DNA from: Balamuthia mandrillaris
Lineage: Eukaryota; Discosea; Longamoebia; Balamuthiidae
DNA: 64,000 nucleotides
Assembly (NCBI GenBank): GCA_031835245.1
Contig: JAVKOQ010000126.1
Location: forward strand, 67,501 to 131,500
Reading direction: 5' to 3'
The notes beneath the pieces were generated by a model. That model did no database searches, was not told where the DNA came from, and saw only the letters and a program-made list of their open reading frames with translations. The position numbers and the translations under genes are program-made. Positions 42,574 through 51,948 of the stretch are shown here, piece after piece. Positions within the stretch are counted from its first letter, which is position 1; the number at the start of each line of letters is the position of its first letter.

Positions 42574-44345
42574 TGGAATAAAGTAGGATAAACCACCAGG
42601 GACAACAAGCAAATAAATATTAAAGTTTTGTTTCGAGAACAACTCAACTTTCTCACGCCAAACTTTTCAACTGACTCTTATATAATAACTCTTTTCGTTT
42701 TGCGATTCCATTTTTTTTTTAAAGAAAGAAAGAAAGAAAGACAATAAGTTTTGGCTGCTCGTTTGAAAGAAGAATATGGAGACATACGTACTTGTTGGTT
42801 CTGCCGGTTGGTTGGTGGGATAAACTTACAAAAACCTTTCTTTCCGTTTCGCAAAAGGAACGCTATGGTGCTCGTTTAATTCCGCAAAACAACATAGGAA
42901 GAAATAAAGAAAAGCAAATTGTGTTATAGCACCCACCTTAAAACTGAGCCTTAAATCAGAAATTTCCGAGTTGCTTGAGTAAATGTCGACACCATATTCT
43001 CCCATGACGACATGAGTTTGTTTCCAGACGACGTGATACCATTTCGGGGCTGTGCGTGTTCGATGAATCCACCGATTGCTTCGTTTGGTGCTTCTCTCTC
43101 TCTCTCTCTCTTTCCTCTTCTCGCAGGTTGTTTCTTTCTAACCTGATGCAGAGGAGTGGTTTGTTTGACAAAAAGATGGAGACGCGGTTTACAGCAAAAA
43201 AAGATAAACAAAAAATAGTGTCAAGACGTACTGCGAGGATGGCGAACAAAACAAAGATGCAACTCTTTGCTCGGTAGGTACTTCACGATAGTAAAAGCCT
43301 TTTACCACATCCAAGACACACGGTTGCCAGCGAGGAACGCAACTGCTGCGGTGGTGCAGATGGCCGCGATGATAACCGTGTGTAATGCATGTGGTAAAAT
43401 GCAGCTCTCCGAGTGTAGAAACGCAAGGTGAACCGGCCTCTTTTTCATCTTTTTAAAAGAAAAAGATGAAACGGCAGAAGGAAGCGAAAGGAAGGATCTG
43501 AAACGAACGTACCGGTTGCAACAAAAGAGCGTTTGAAGAGGACCAAACAAAGGCCGAGAACGCACCGAAAAGATTAGCCCGAAACTTCAAACGGCCGTTT
43601 GAAACAAACAAAAGAACCAAGATAGAAGCATTGCACAACTTCCAGTCCACCAATGAAGCGGTAAACCGTCACCAAAGGACCAGACTCCCTTTCGCTCCAA
43701 CGTTAAAAAAAACCGCTCTCTGCTCCAGCTAGCAGACCGTGCATATCCTCTATTACCTGTTTGTTTGTCTTTTCAAATAAGTTCTTGTGCTGCAACGTAA
43801 GAAAGAACCGAAAAATAAGAAAAAAGAAATAAATGAAGCTGATTTTTTTTCTTGAACCAACAATCATTGGCTTTCTTAGGTTTTTTTAAGTTAAGCTGGA
43901 ATAGAACCGGGCCCGAAAGAACGTATAAACTCCTGTATCAGGTATCCAGGAGAGATGCAGTATCCTGACAATTTTGAAAAGGGTTGTTTTGAAATGATCG
44001 GGTCTTGTCCGCGCAACCGCTATAATGGAAAAAATCATCCCTGTATCCAGCTACGTGCTCATAAGTTGCGGCTGTCGCTACGAAACGAAAGAGTGCAGGA
44101 TATGTCTAAGATCTTAAACGAAAGAACGGTGGACAACACTCTACGAAAAGGAGTACGATTGGAGTCCTTTTAAGAGAGGCGAGGGTTGCACACAAAATCA
44201 TTATAAGCTTATTAGCCTTTTATGGGTGACGAATCTGGTTCACATAAAAACGTGCTCGGTATCCAATGCGCCCACGTTATGCTTTCAGTCAAGATGCCAA
44301 CGAAGCACGACGCACCATAAAACAACTTCGGGCACCGCTTGGTCT
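42574..44345. other. 1.8-kb stretch without a secure gene
   Basis: This is one of the largest gaps. 42720-42740 is (AAAG)n. 42981-43040 contains CATGACGAC (43003-43011) and GACGACGTGA, both matching the recurrent promoter motif. A minus-strand 48-codon frame at 43448-43302 starts MKKRPVHLAFLHSESC and has one hydrophobic helix (HTVIIAAICTTAAVAFLAGN). It follows a possible intron and could be a small membrane protein. 43600-44340 shows neither long frames nor repeats; it may hold promoters or an untranslated RNA. Confidence 0.35.
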
Positions 44346-45992
44346 TTAATATTGTCTGGCCTCGGTTTGCGCTTGACAAGAAAATCCTTGCAGATGAATC
44401 CAAGCTAGCACCTCGTTCTGTCCACATTCAGCAGCGCTTCGGGCTGCCCTCCAATCCCAATCGCAGCCGTTTGCCAGAGCCCATTGCAGCACGTGCAAAT
44501 GGCCGTGTGAAGCAGCGCTGCTTGCTGTCCTCCAATCCCAAGCGCAAACGTTAGAACCAGGTGAGCCATCGGGCTTGTAAGGATCTCGCAGCCACTGCAG
44601 CACATGAAGATGACCAGCGGCAGCCGCCATGCTGCACGCCACTTCATCAAAGGGATAGGAATGGCGCGTCAGCCATTTCAATACCTCTAAGTGACCTCCT
44701 CCTGCTGCAGCTGCGCTGACCTCCCTGCCCCATTGCTCGCAGCTGCCTCCACCAGCAGCAGGATGTTGTTTCGTTTGAGAAGGAGGATGATGCTGTAAGA
44801 ACCACTCGAGGATGTGGATGTGGCCATTTGCGGCGGCTTCTCTGCACAACGCAACTAGGCTCCACGATGGTATGTAGCCCTTCTTGGACAGCCAATCCAA
44901 TACTTGCACGTGTCCGTTCTGCGCAGCACTTTGTACCATCATATACTGACGGATGGTTGGCATCCTCTCGGAAGTTTGTTCCTCCTCATTTTCCTCCTCT
45001 TCATCTCTTTTCCCGCTTCTGCTTCTTTCCTTGTTAGTCATTTCGATGTCAAGCCACTGCATCACGTGGACATGGCCATCGGAGGCAGCAAACAGACAGA
45101 GCAGCTCGTAGTTAAGATTCCATTTTTCTTCTTCGGGTGCTGGTTGCTTCATCTGCTGCAGCACATCCGAGTCCTCGGGGACACCCGCAGCAGCAGCAGC
45201 CACCCATAAGTCTGGCGCATACTCCGCTTGTTTTTGCAATTGTTGCTGTATCCATTGCAGCACTTCCAAATGCCCATTCTTCGCAGCAGCTACGGCCGTA
45301 CCATGATTCCACGGACAGCCTTTGCTACGCAGCCATCGCAATATCTCCAAATGACCGTTCAGTGCAGCCTTTTCACATGCCTTCTCGTCCCAAACCGCAA
45401 AGCTGTTGTGTTGCTCAAGCCATTCAAGCACATGCAGGTGCCCGTTGCTCGCAGCACATTTGCTCAAACGAAAACAAAGGGCTTGAGAAGGGATATCGTG
45501 AGCCAGCTGAGGTTCAGCTTGGCGTCGTTTTCCTTGCAGTTGCAAAAGAGTCCATTGCAAGGTCTCGGTGCACCCTTCGCCAACAGCAGCCACGCAGCTC
45601 TCTTCGCATAACTGGTACCCGTTTTGTTGAGCCCAGGCAAGCATAGTGAGGTTGCTGCAAGCAGTCCTGATGCTCAATCGTTGGCGCAGGTGCAGCGGCG
45701 TGCAGGAGAACCAGCGATGGCAGGTCCTGGCAGCCACAGCAGACATGCCCCTTGGCAGCATGCCCAGTATATGGCACATCACTTCGTCCGGTAGCATTTC
45801 TTCTATGAGGCAACGTTCAACCTTTTCGGTTTCATCGATGTTTTCCAAGTGGCCAGTATGTTGTTCCGACAGCAAACCGCTTTGCGTTCTTCCACATTTA
45901 AGCGGCCTGGATTCGGTGTACGTGCTTGTATTGGGGTCGGTAATGTTGCTGCGGCCCTCTTCTCCACTCTGCGTGAGCCTCTTGCGTTTCAT
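44346..45992 (-). CDS. F-box protein with amoeba/giant-virus-type ankyrin repeats
   Basis: Intronless. The start at 45992 (MKRKRLTQSGEEGRSN) is preferred; an in-frame ATG at 46055 would add 21 residues. An F-box covers residues about 62-108 (IEEMLPDEVMCHILGMLPRG, then RTCHRWFSC). At least eight ankyrin-like repeats follow with the signature AA-x-GHLxVLxWLxxxGCPWD: ASNGHLHVLEWLEQHN, ALNGHLEILRWLRSKGCPWN, AKNGHLEVLQWI, ASDGHVHVMQWLD, AQNGHVQVLDWLSKKGYIP, AANGHIHILEWFLQ, AGGGHLEVLKWLTRHSYPFD and ASHGHLHVLQWALANGCDWD. This repeat type is greatly expanded in amoebae and their giant viruses (family knowledge). F-box plus repeats suggests an SCF receptor. The intronless state among intron-rich neighbours is notable. 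Confidence 0.85.
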   Translation of the reverse strand: MKRKRLTQSGEEGRSNITDPNTSTYTESRPLKCGRTQSGLLSEQHTGHLENIDETEKVERCLIEEMLPDEVMCHILGMLPRGMSAVAARTCHRWFSCTPLHLRQRLSIRTACSNLTMLAWAQQNGYQLCEESCVAAVGEGCTETLQWTLLQLQGKRRQAEPQLAHDIPSQALCFRLSKCAASNGHLHVLEWLEQHNSFAVWDEKACEKAALNGHLEILRWLRSKGCPWNHGTAVAAAKNGHLEVLQWIQQQLQKQAEYAPDLWVAAAAAGVPEDSDVLQQMKQPAPEEEKWNLNYELLCLFAASDGHVHVMQWLDIEMTNKERSRSGKRDEEEENEEEQTSERMPTIRQYMMVQSAAQNGHVQVLDWLSKKGYIPSWSLVALCREAAANGHIHILEWFLQHHPPSQTKQHPAAGGGSCEQWGREVSAAAAGGGHLEVLKWLTRHSYPFDEVACSMAAAAGHLHVLQWLRDPYKPDGSPGSNVCAWDWRTASSAASHGHLHVLQWALANGCDWDWRAARSAAECGQNEVLAWIHLQGFSCQAQTEARQY

Positions 45993-46294
45993 TTTCGTTC
46001 TTGAAATATTTTCTACGAAAATTTTGTCGACACTAATAATAAAAGTGAGCCCCAATCATGAAATTGATCACTATATTTTCGCTCTTATATAGGACAAGCA
46101 TGACATCATGGAGCCCCGATGGAGGGAACCGAAAAAAGAGAGCATTACCGTCGACAAACGGGGAAGAAGGACGAGAAGGCCACCTGCTTTCCCCCATTTT
46201 TCACCTGCCTGCCTGAAGGACGCACTCTCCTTCTCCTTCTCCTTTCTTTTTAGTTCTTCCATCCTCAACCACCCCACTCTGCAAACACAAAGAG

Positions 46295-46802
46295 ATGCCC
46301 AAGCTGAAAATAGAAAGAGGGTACAGAAAAAAATACCAGTCAGAAGGAAGCAGCAGCTCTGACTTTGGTTATGGCTTCTACGAAGACAGTTTTTCCGCCC
46401 CCAGCGAACCAGGACGACGCCATTTTGCTCACGTCAACAAGAAGACCATCCTATTTTTCCCCACTATAGCAGCCGTCGAACTAGACGATGGAGAAGAGCA
46501 CGGAGGAAGTGAACCTGAAGTGGAAGAGGCGTGGTACGACGGTGGAGGAGGTGTTGGCTATGGGAGAAGGAGTGGAGGAAGAAAGAAAGGACACCCCCAC
46601 ATCCATTTTCACTTGCATGGCTGCGCCTTCCAGAGCATAGAAGGGAGCAAGAGAAGGAAGGCCACTCTGATGTTTTTGTCAAAGAAGTTAGGCAGCAAAG
46701 GAGAAGCCCAACAAAAGATTGTTTCGGAGCGACTCGAACCGTTTCTAGCTTCTTATATCAAAGGCCATCGCTTTTCCATTCGTTTTTGTACTTTTCTCCT
46801 TC

Positions 46803-46844
<42 letters not shown>

Positions 46845-49012
46845 GTTCGCTTCTTAGCCATGTTCTCTTCTTAACTTTCTCATGCGTTTTCCAAACAAAC
46901 TCTTTAGTGGAGTGTGGAGTGTCGAGCAACATCTTCAAGTTGGACCTCGCAACAGCAACCAACGGTCACGCTCTCAACCAAATCTCTTTGCCCGTTAGCC
47001 ACGTATTTCCCTCTTCCAAAAACTCTTACATAAGAGCATTACAAAAGCCATCACAACCGTCACATTCTCGTTCTCTTCCAGACCTAAGCTCACGACAAAC
47101 TCCAGTCCATGGTGCTCATCAGAGTTACGCCCACTGCAATAGCGCAAACAGCATTCAGGATGCCTCGAATCCTTTTCTTACTCCCTCACCAACCTCGTCT
47201 CGAGGACACTCCCCCCCGTCAACCTCTTACCTATCGCCGCAACAGCGCCGAGAGCTTCCGCGCAGTGCCCCGGAGCTTCCCTACGCCCCCCATCGCAGCA
47301 GCAGGCCCCATCTCTCTCCACGACACAGCGAGTCCGAGCCTGCTCTTCGTCATGCTCCTTATGCAAGCTTTGATCCGTTCAGCACTCCATCACATCCCTC
47401 GTCATCACCGATGCCTCTCCCTCCTCTCCCTCTCGCGTCTCCACTTCCATCTTCTTCACCCTCTTCTCCTGTTGCTTATCAACAACACCAGCAACACCAA
47501 CAATGCTTCCCTCCTTTGCCCTATGCACCACACCGAATGCCATCAACCACCAACAACGCCCAACAGTCGTTGGCCTCCTCCCAGGCACAACCCGAGTTTG
47601 ATCCTTTTGATGAGTTTGCTCAGCAACGCTTCCACCAGAACAATAACAATCACAGCAACGGTTCTGCCACCCCTTCGTCTGCTCCGTTGCCTGCTCTGCC
47701 ACCTTTGCAGAACAACAACGACGACCACAACCACGGATCGCCGCTCTCGCCACGCGGTCCCCTGTCGCCCCGCTCTTTTCCAGGCTCGGTTGCTGCTCCT
47801 GCTGGTCGGTATCTCCAACCGCTGCCACAATATCAGCAGCAACGTCCCTCCACTGCTCAGTATCACCATCGCCCGCCACCTCAACAGCAGCAGCATCAAC
47901 AACAACCACATCATCAGCATCGACAGCAACAACCACGACCACAACAGCAACAACAGCCACAACAGCTCATACAGAAAACGTGCCTCACGGAGGAGTGGCT
48001 CCATTTCGAGCTGGTGCCTGGCAATTCCTTCCATAGCTCTGATGGTTCTTCCTTTCCTTCTTTCTCGCCCCGTCTTTCTTTCTTCTGTGCTACTAACTCT
48101 CTCTTCTTCTCAGATCTTTACTTGGAACAACACCGAACGCATAACAGGTGGGATAACGATGACGACGAAGACGATGACTTCTCTTCCCCCTCCTTCTCCG
48201 ACGCCGATGCAGAAGGGGGTTGGGAGGAAGGTTCCGTACGAGGAAGGGTGCTGTTGGTAGAAGAAGAAGGCATCTCTCTCATCTCCGACATCGACGATAC
48301 CATAAAGTTCTCCTTCGTGGCCGACAAGAAGGAGCTCCTCAAGAACACGTTCCTTAGGGAGTTTGTGGCGGTGGAGGGCATGGCCCCGCTCTACCGCCGA
48401 TGGCAGCGGCTCATCAACGACTGTCCGGATGTTCCCAATCGTCTCAAGTTCCATTACGTCTCCGGTTCTCCCTATCAGCTCTACCGTCCGTTAGCTTTGT
48501 TCTTGTGGGGTCCCGCTTTCTTTCATTTTCCTCTTTCCTCTTCGTCGAGCGATCATCACCCAAAGGAAGAAAAAGAAGATGAATCGAGGTTCCCACAGGG
48601 AAGCGTGCACTTGAAGAATGTGGCGTGGAACGATAAGAGCCTGTTCAAGCTGTTCGAGGACAAGTTGGAATATAAGCTCAACATCATCGAGCCGGAGCTC
48701 TTCCGCCGTTTTCCCAAACGCAAGTTCATCCTTGTGGGCGATTCTTCCGAGCAAGACCCAGAGGTATACAGCGCCTTGGCCTGGCGCTATCCTCATCAGG
48801 TCATCGCCATCTTCATTCGAAGGGCTCCCATCTCGGCTTCGTCGTCATCGGAGGGAGAGGCGTCACTGGAGGCGAAGGAGATGCGGTGGCAGCAAATGTT
48901 TGCTGGTCTGGAGCAAAGAGGAATCGTTTGGAGGGTTTTCAGTGACCCGAGCGAATTGGAGGAGATCGACCTGCTTTCACTTGTGCGTTCTCGTTTACAA
49001 GCTGCACAATAG
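46295..49012 (+). CDS. APP1: App1-type phosphatidate phosphatase
   Basis: Three or four exons; about 850 residues. The start is ATG 46295 (MPKLKIERGYRKKYQSEG). An N-terminal beta region (KTILFFPTIAAVELDD, ERLEPFLASYIKGHRF, NIFKLDL) matches the strand region before the App1 catalytic domain. A 300-residue Pro/Gln/His/Ser-rich linker follows. The catalytic domain (DUF2183) shows ISLISDIDDTIKFSFV (HAD-like DxDxT), VSGSPYQLYRPLALFL, FPQGSVHLKNV and RRFPKRKFILVGDSSEQDPE. Yeast App1 dephosphorylates phosphatidate at actin patches and endosomes, linking lipid turnover to endocytosis. Introns are proposed at 46788-46907 (CT repeat), around 48030-48113 and perhaps in 48502-48587. The first can be read through in frame. 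Confidence 0.85.
46807..46841 (+). repeat. (TC)n microsatellite in App1 intron 1
   Basis: About 17 TC units, CT on the sense strand, ending about 66 nt before the acceptor at 46907. Confidence 0.92.
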
Positions 49013-49062
49013 ATTGTTTTTTTTTTCAAAGTTAACTGCAAAATCACAAAACTACACCTTTT

Positions 49063-49656
49063 CTAGATTCGGTTCCAGTGCTGGATGTAGAAGTAACAGT
49101 TCTTGATGAGCGTTGTGTAGTTCTGAGGAAGATCTATCGAAGGCGCCAACAACGGACCTAAATAGCAGTAATGCAGAGCATACATCAGAGAGAAGCAAAG
49201 AGAGAAGAGTGAAGAGAAAAGGAAGCGAGAGAATAGGAAAGGATACAAATACTTACCAAAGACTACAGCGAGAGAATGGGCGTCCATGCCGTTGGTATCC
49301 GAGTGAATGGCAACAGACGCCAAAAACTTGGCTATGTACTTGAGAAGGTCACGGTTGGGTCGTGGCAATTCGTTGGCAACTTCTAACAGCTGTTGTGCTC
49401 TCTTCTTGTCCTGTTCCCTTGGGTCCTCCTCTGTGTCAATGGCATGTGTGTCCACATAGCGATGATAGAGAGCAAACGTTATAACTGGCTCTGGAAGCTC
49501 TTTGAGATACCTGTGATGTGTTCATCAGCGAAGCCGTGAATTGAAAAGAAAGAGAATAAGGTACATTTTGAACAGAGTAGCTACCGAATGTGGAGAATAA
49601 ATAATTGGGAGGTCAACATCTCCTATTGATGGTACAAACTAACGGTAAGAGAAATG

Positions 49657-49701
<45 letters not shown>

Positions 49702-50647
49702 AAGCAGCAGGGCAAATGGCGACAAACACCATTGTCTAAACAGTTTCTCATGTGCTGGACCTCATAGGAAAGGCCTGGCCTACGAAAGATACCCCACTCC
49801 TTCAGGCCTGTATTTACATAAGAATGCCGAAAGGGAGTCAGCTCTCAGAAGAAGAGACGCTAAGAACAGAAAGCAGCGCCAACAAACGACTAAAAAGAAA
49901 ATAGCGAATAGAACGAGCACCATTGGTCTTGCTGGGACCCAACCAAGTCACAACCCGTTCCACAAAGAGAGGAATAGTTTGCTCTTCCTTCTCATAGGCA
50001 TTATCTACAATACGCTGTTGTTGTTGCTGCTGTTGCATTTTGTTGCTGCCTGGGTCTGAAGAGGTAGTGACAACAGAAGATAGAGGTTGGGCGATGGAAC
50101 CGCGTGGAGAGGGCAAGGGGGAGGTGAGAGAGGGAGAAGCCTTGGCGGCGTTCTGCTGGCGTTGCCTGTTGAGGGAGGCAGCACGCAGGATGGCCGTCAT
50201 CCACTCCTCTCTTTGCTTCGTGGTGTCGGTGAACATGTAGTAGACCCTGTTTTGGGCTCTTATCTCGAAGCTGTTGGGTTTCTTCGTGACAGGGCCTGCC
50301 GTTGCCACCTGCGCTTCATCTAACATAATCACTCCTTGCGGACTTGTATCCTATTTTTTTTTTTTTTTTGAGATAAGAGGAAAGAACGAGGACGGAGAGG
50401 AGGGAGAAAAAAAAGGAGTAGGTGAACAACAAAAACGCACGTTTCTATCTTTGAAGTAGTAGAGACGATTACCCTTCAAAATACAGTAGCGCCGTCGCCA
50501 GCTTTTGACCACGCCGCCCTGCTTGGTGAGGTAACCCTTTTTGTCACAGTCCTGCCCCAAGACCGTGGCGGACTGCAGCTCATTGCCAGAGAAGCCAAGG
50601 GAGCTCAAGTTCACGCTGTCTCTCAGCCCAAAGTTCAGGAAAGCCAT
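49063..50647 (-). CDS. PH domain plus RhoGAP protein
   Basis: About seven exons from ATG 50647. A PH domain comes first: KKGYLTKQGGVVKSWRRRYC, LKGNRLYYFKD, GVIMLDEAQVATAG, SFEIRAQNRVYYMFTDTTKQ and REEWMTAILRAAS. A Ser/Pro/Gln linker follows. The RhoGAP domain shows VERVVTWLG, the arginine finger in GIFRRPGLSYEVQHMRNCL, YLKELPEPVITFALYHRYVD, ELPRPNRDLLKYIAKFLASV and MDAHSLAVVFGPLLAPS. It stimulates GTP hydrolysis by Rho-family GTPases at phosphoinositide membranes, regulating actin (family knowledge). Some GAP helices between 49500 and 49800 are spread over short exons that I could not place fully. Introns carry a GA/CT repeat. The stop is 50 nt from that of App1. Confidence 0.87.
49661..49697 (-). 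repeat. (GA)n microsatellite in RhoGAP intron
   Basis: About 18 GA units; CT on the sense strand. Confidence 0.92.
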
Positions 50648-50967
50648 TTCTCTCTCTCTTACCCTCTTCTTCGTTTATTATGGCCGTTGCTTTTTTTTTC
50701 AATGTGAAATTGGAGGAGTTCAGAGAACCAATCCCCTTTCATAACCGCTATGAACTGGAGATCTTGTTGATCACGTACCAAATTTTTTCTTCGAATAAAA
50801 AAATGAAATTTGGGCGAAACAGAGAGTGGGCTTGTGGAAAATAGACAAACGGTGGCGGCTGCTACTGTTTTGCTACTCTTCTCTCTCTGTTACTCTTCTC
50901 TTTTCGCCCCCAAAAGTACGTAGTGCTGGTTAAAAGAAAGAAAAGAACCACCAACACCTTGCACACT

Positions 50968-51619
50968 ATGAAGGCTTCAAGCGCACCAAGCAAGACCCCA
51001 ACGTATAACCCTTTGGAGCTCAGCGTGCCTGCGGACTACACGCCAGAGGCCCTGCGCGCCGCCATCCGCACCATCGAGCCCTTGGCCGATGCTGCCGCCC
51101 CTGACGTGTGGGCGCAGGAGCTTAGAGCCCTGAAGCAGCGCTACCGTTGGAAGGACCCCAGGGTGCTGCTGGCCTACACCAAAGCAGGCGACTACAAAGA
51201 CCTCTTTGTCTACTTTGACAACGCCGACAAGAGCAGCCCCATCAACGAACCCGCCACCAAGGCCTTCAAATGCTACGGCCTGGATGGCAACCAGACCTCC
51301 ATGAACTGGACTGCTGTTCGGGGGACCTGCGTTGTGGGCAGGGCCGAGCCTCCCGCCATCTCCTCCTTTACCAGCCCCCTCTCCAGCCAACAAACCTCGT
51401 TTCCCTACGAGCCCTTGCTCCCCGAGGAACTGGTGGAAACCCTTATGTACTTTAAGGACAAAAATGACACGATGCCCCTGCCATCAAACCACTTACTGCA
51501 ACCAACAATGCCAAAAGGCGGACTGGCCAAAGCATAAGCTGACCTGTTCTGCAAGGAAGCAGCCGCAAGGCACCGCCTCCTCTTCAACCTCAACGACCGC
51601 CAAGGCTGCAGCCAAGTAG
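50968..51619 (+). CDS. MYND zinc-finger protein, apparent frameshift before the finger
   Basis: One exon. The first frame from ATG 50968 encodes about 165 residues (YNPLELSVPADYTPEALRAA; LRALKQRYRWKDPRVLLAYT; YEPLLPEELVETLMYFKDKN). The MYND half-finger lies in the +1 frame: MTRCPCHQTTYCNQQCQKAD then WPKHKLTC. Skipping one A in the A5 run of GGACAAAAATG (near 51460) joins both into 216 residues, consistent with 652 nt being one over a codon multiple. Unshifted, the frame ends at 51537. MYND fingers mediate protein contacts. The first Cys pair of a full finger is not seen. Either an assembly indel, a natural frameshift or a decayed finger is possible. Confidence 0.6.
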
Positions 51620-51656
51620 GTTGCCGCCAAGGCCTGTTGGCAGTGTGGCGGTACAA

Positions 51657-51659
<3 letters not shown>

Positions 51660-51704
<45 letters not shown>
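51660..51704. repeat. (GA)n microsatellite between convergent genes
   Basis: About 22 GA units downstream of the MYND gene and 3' of the minus-strand secreted protein gene. Non-coding. Confidence 0.92.
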
Positions 51705-51710
<6 letters not shown>

Positions 51711-51948
51711 AAAGAGACAGAGACAGAGAGAGGAGAGAAGAAAGAAGGATTGTGAGAGAGCGAATAATTCTTAGCACAATTTGTTTTATTTGTCGTTTAG
51801 AAAGAAGAAAGAAGAGAGCTAAAAACACAAAACGCAAGAACTTCAGGTCCGGTTGTTCCCTTTGCAACTATTAGGGGTACCATACAAACAAAAAAAGCTG
51901 AACTGTACAAGTCCTTACAGCTGAACAAACAAGAGACAGAGAGAACGT

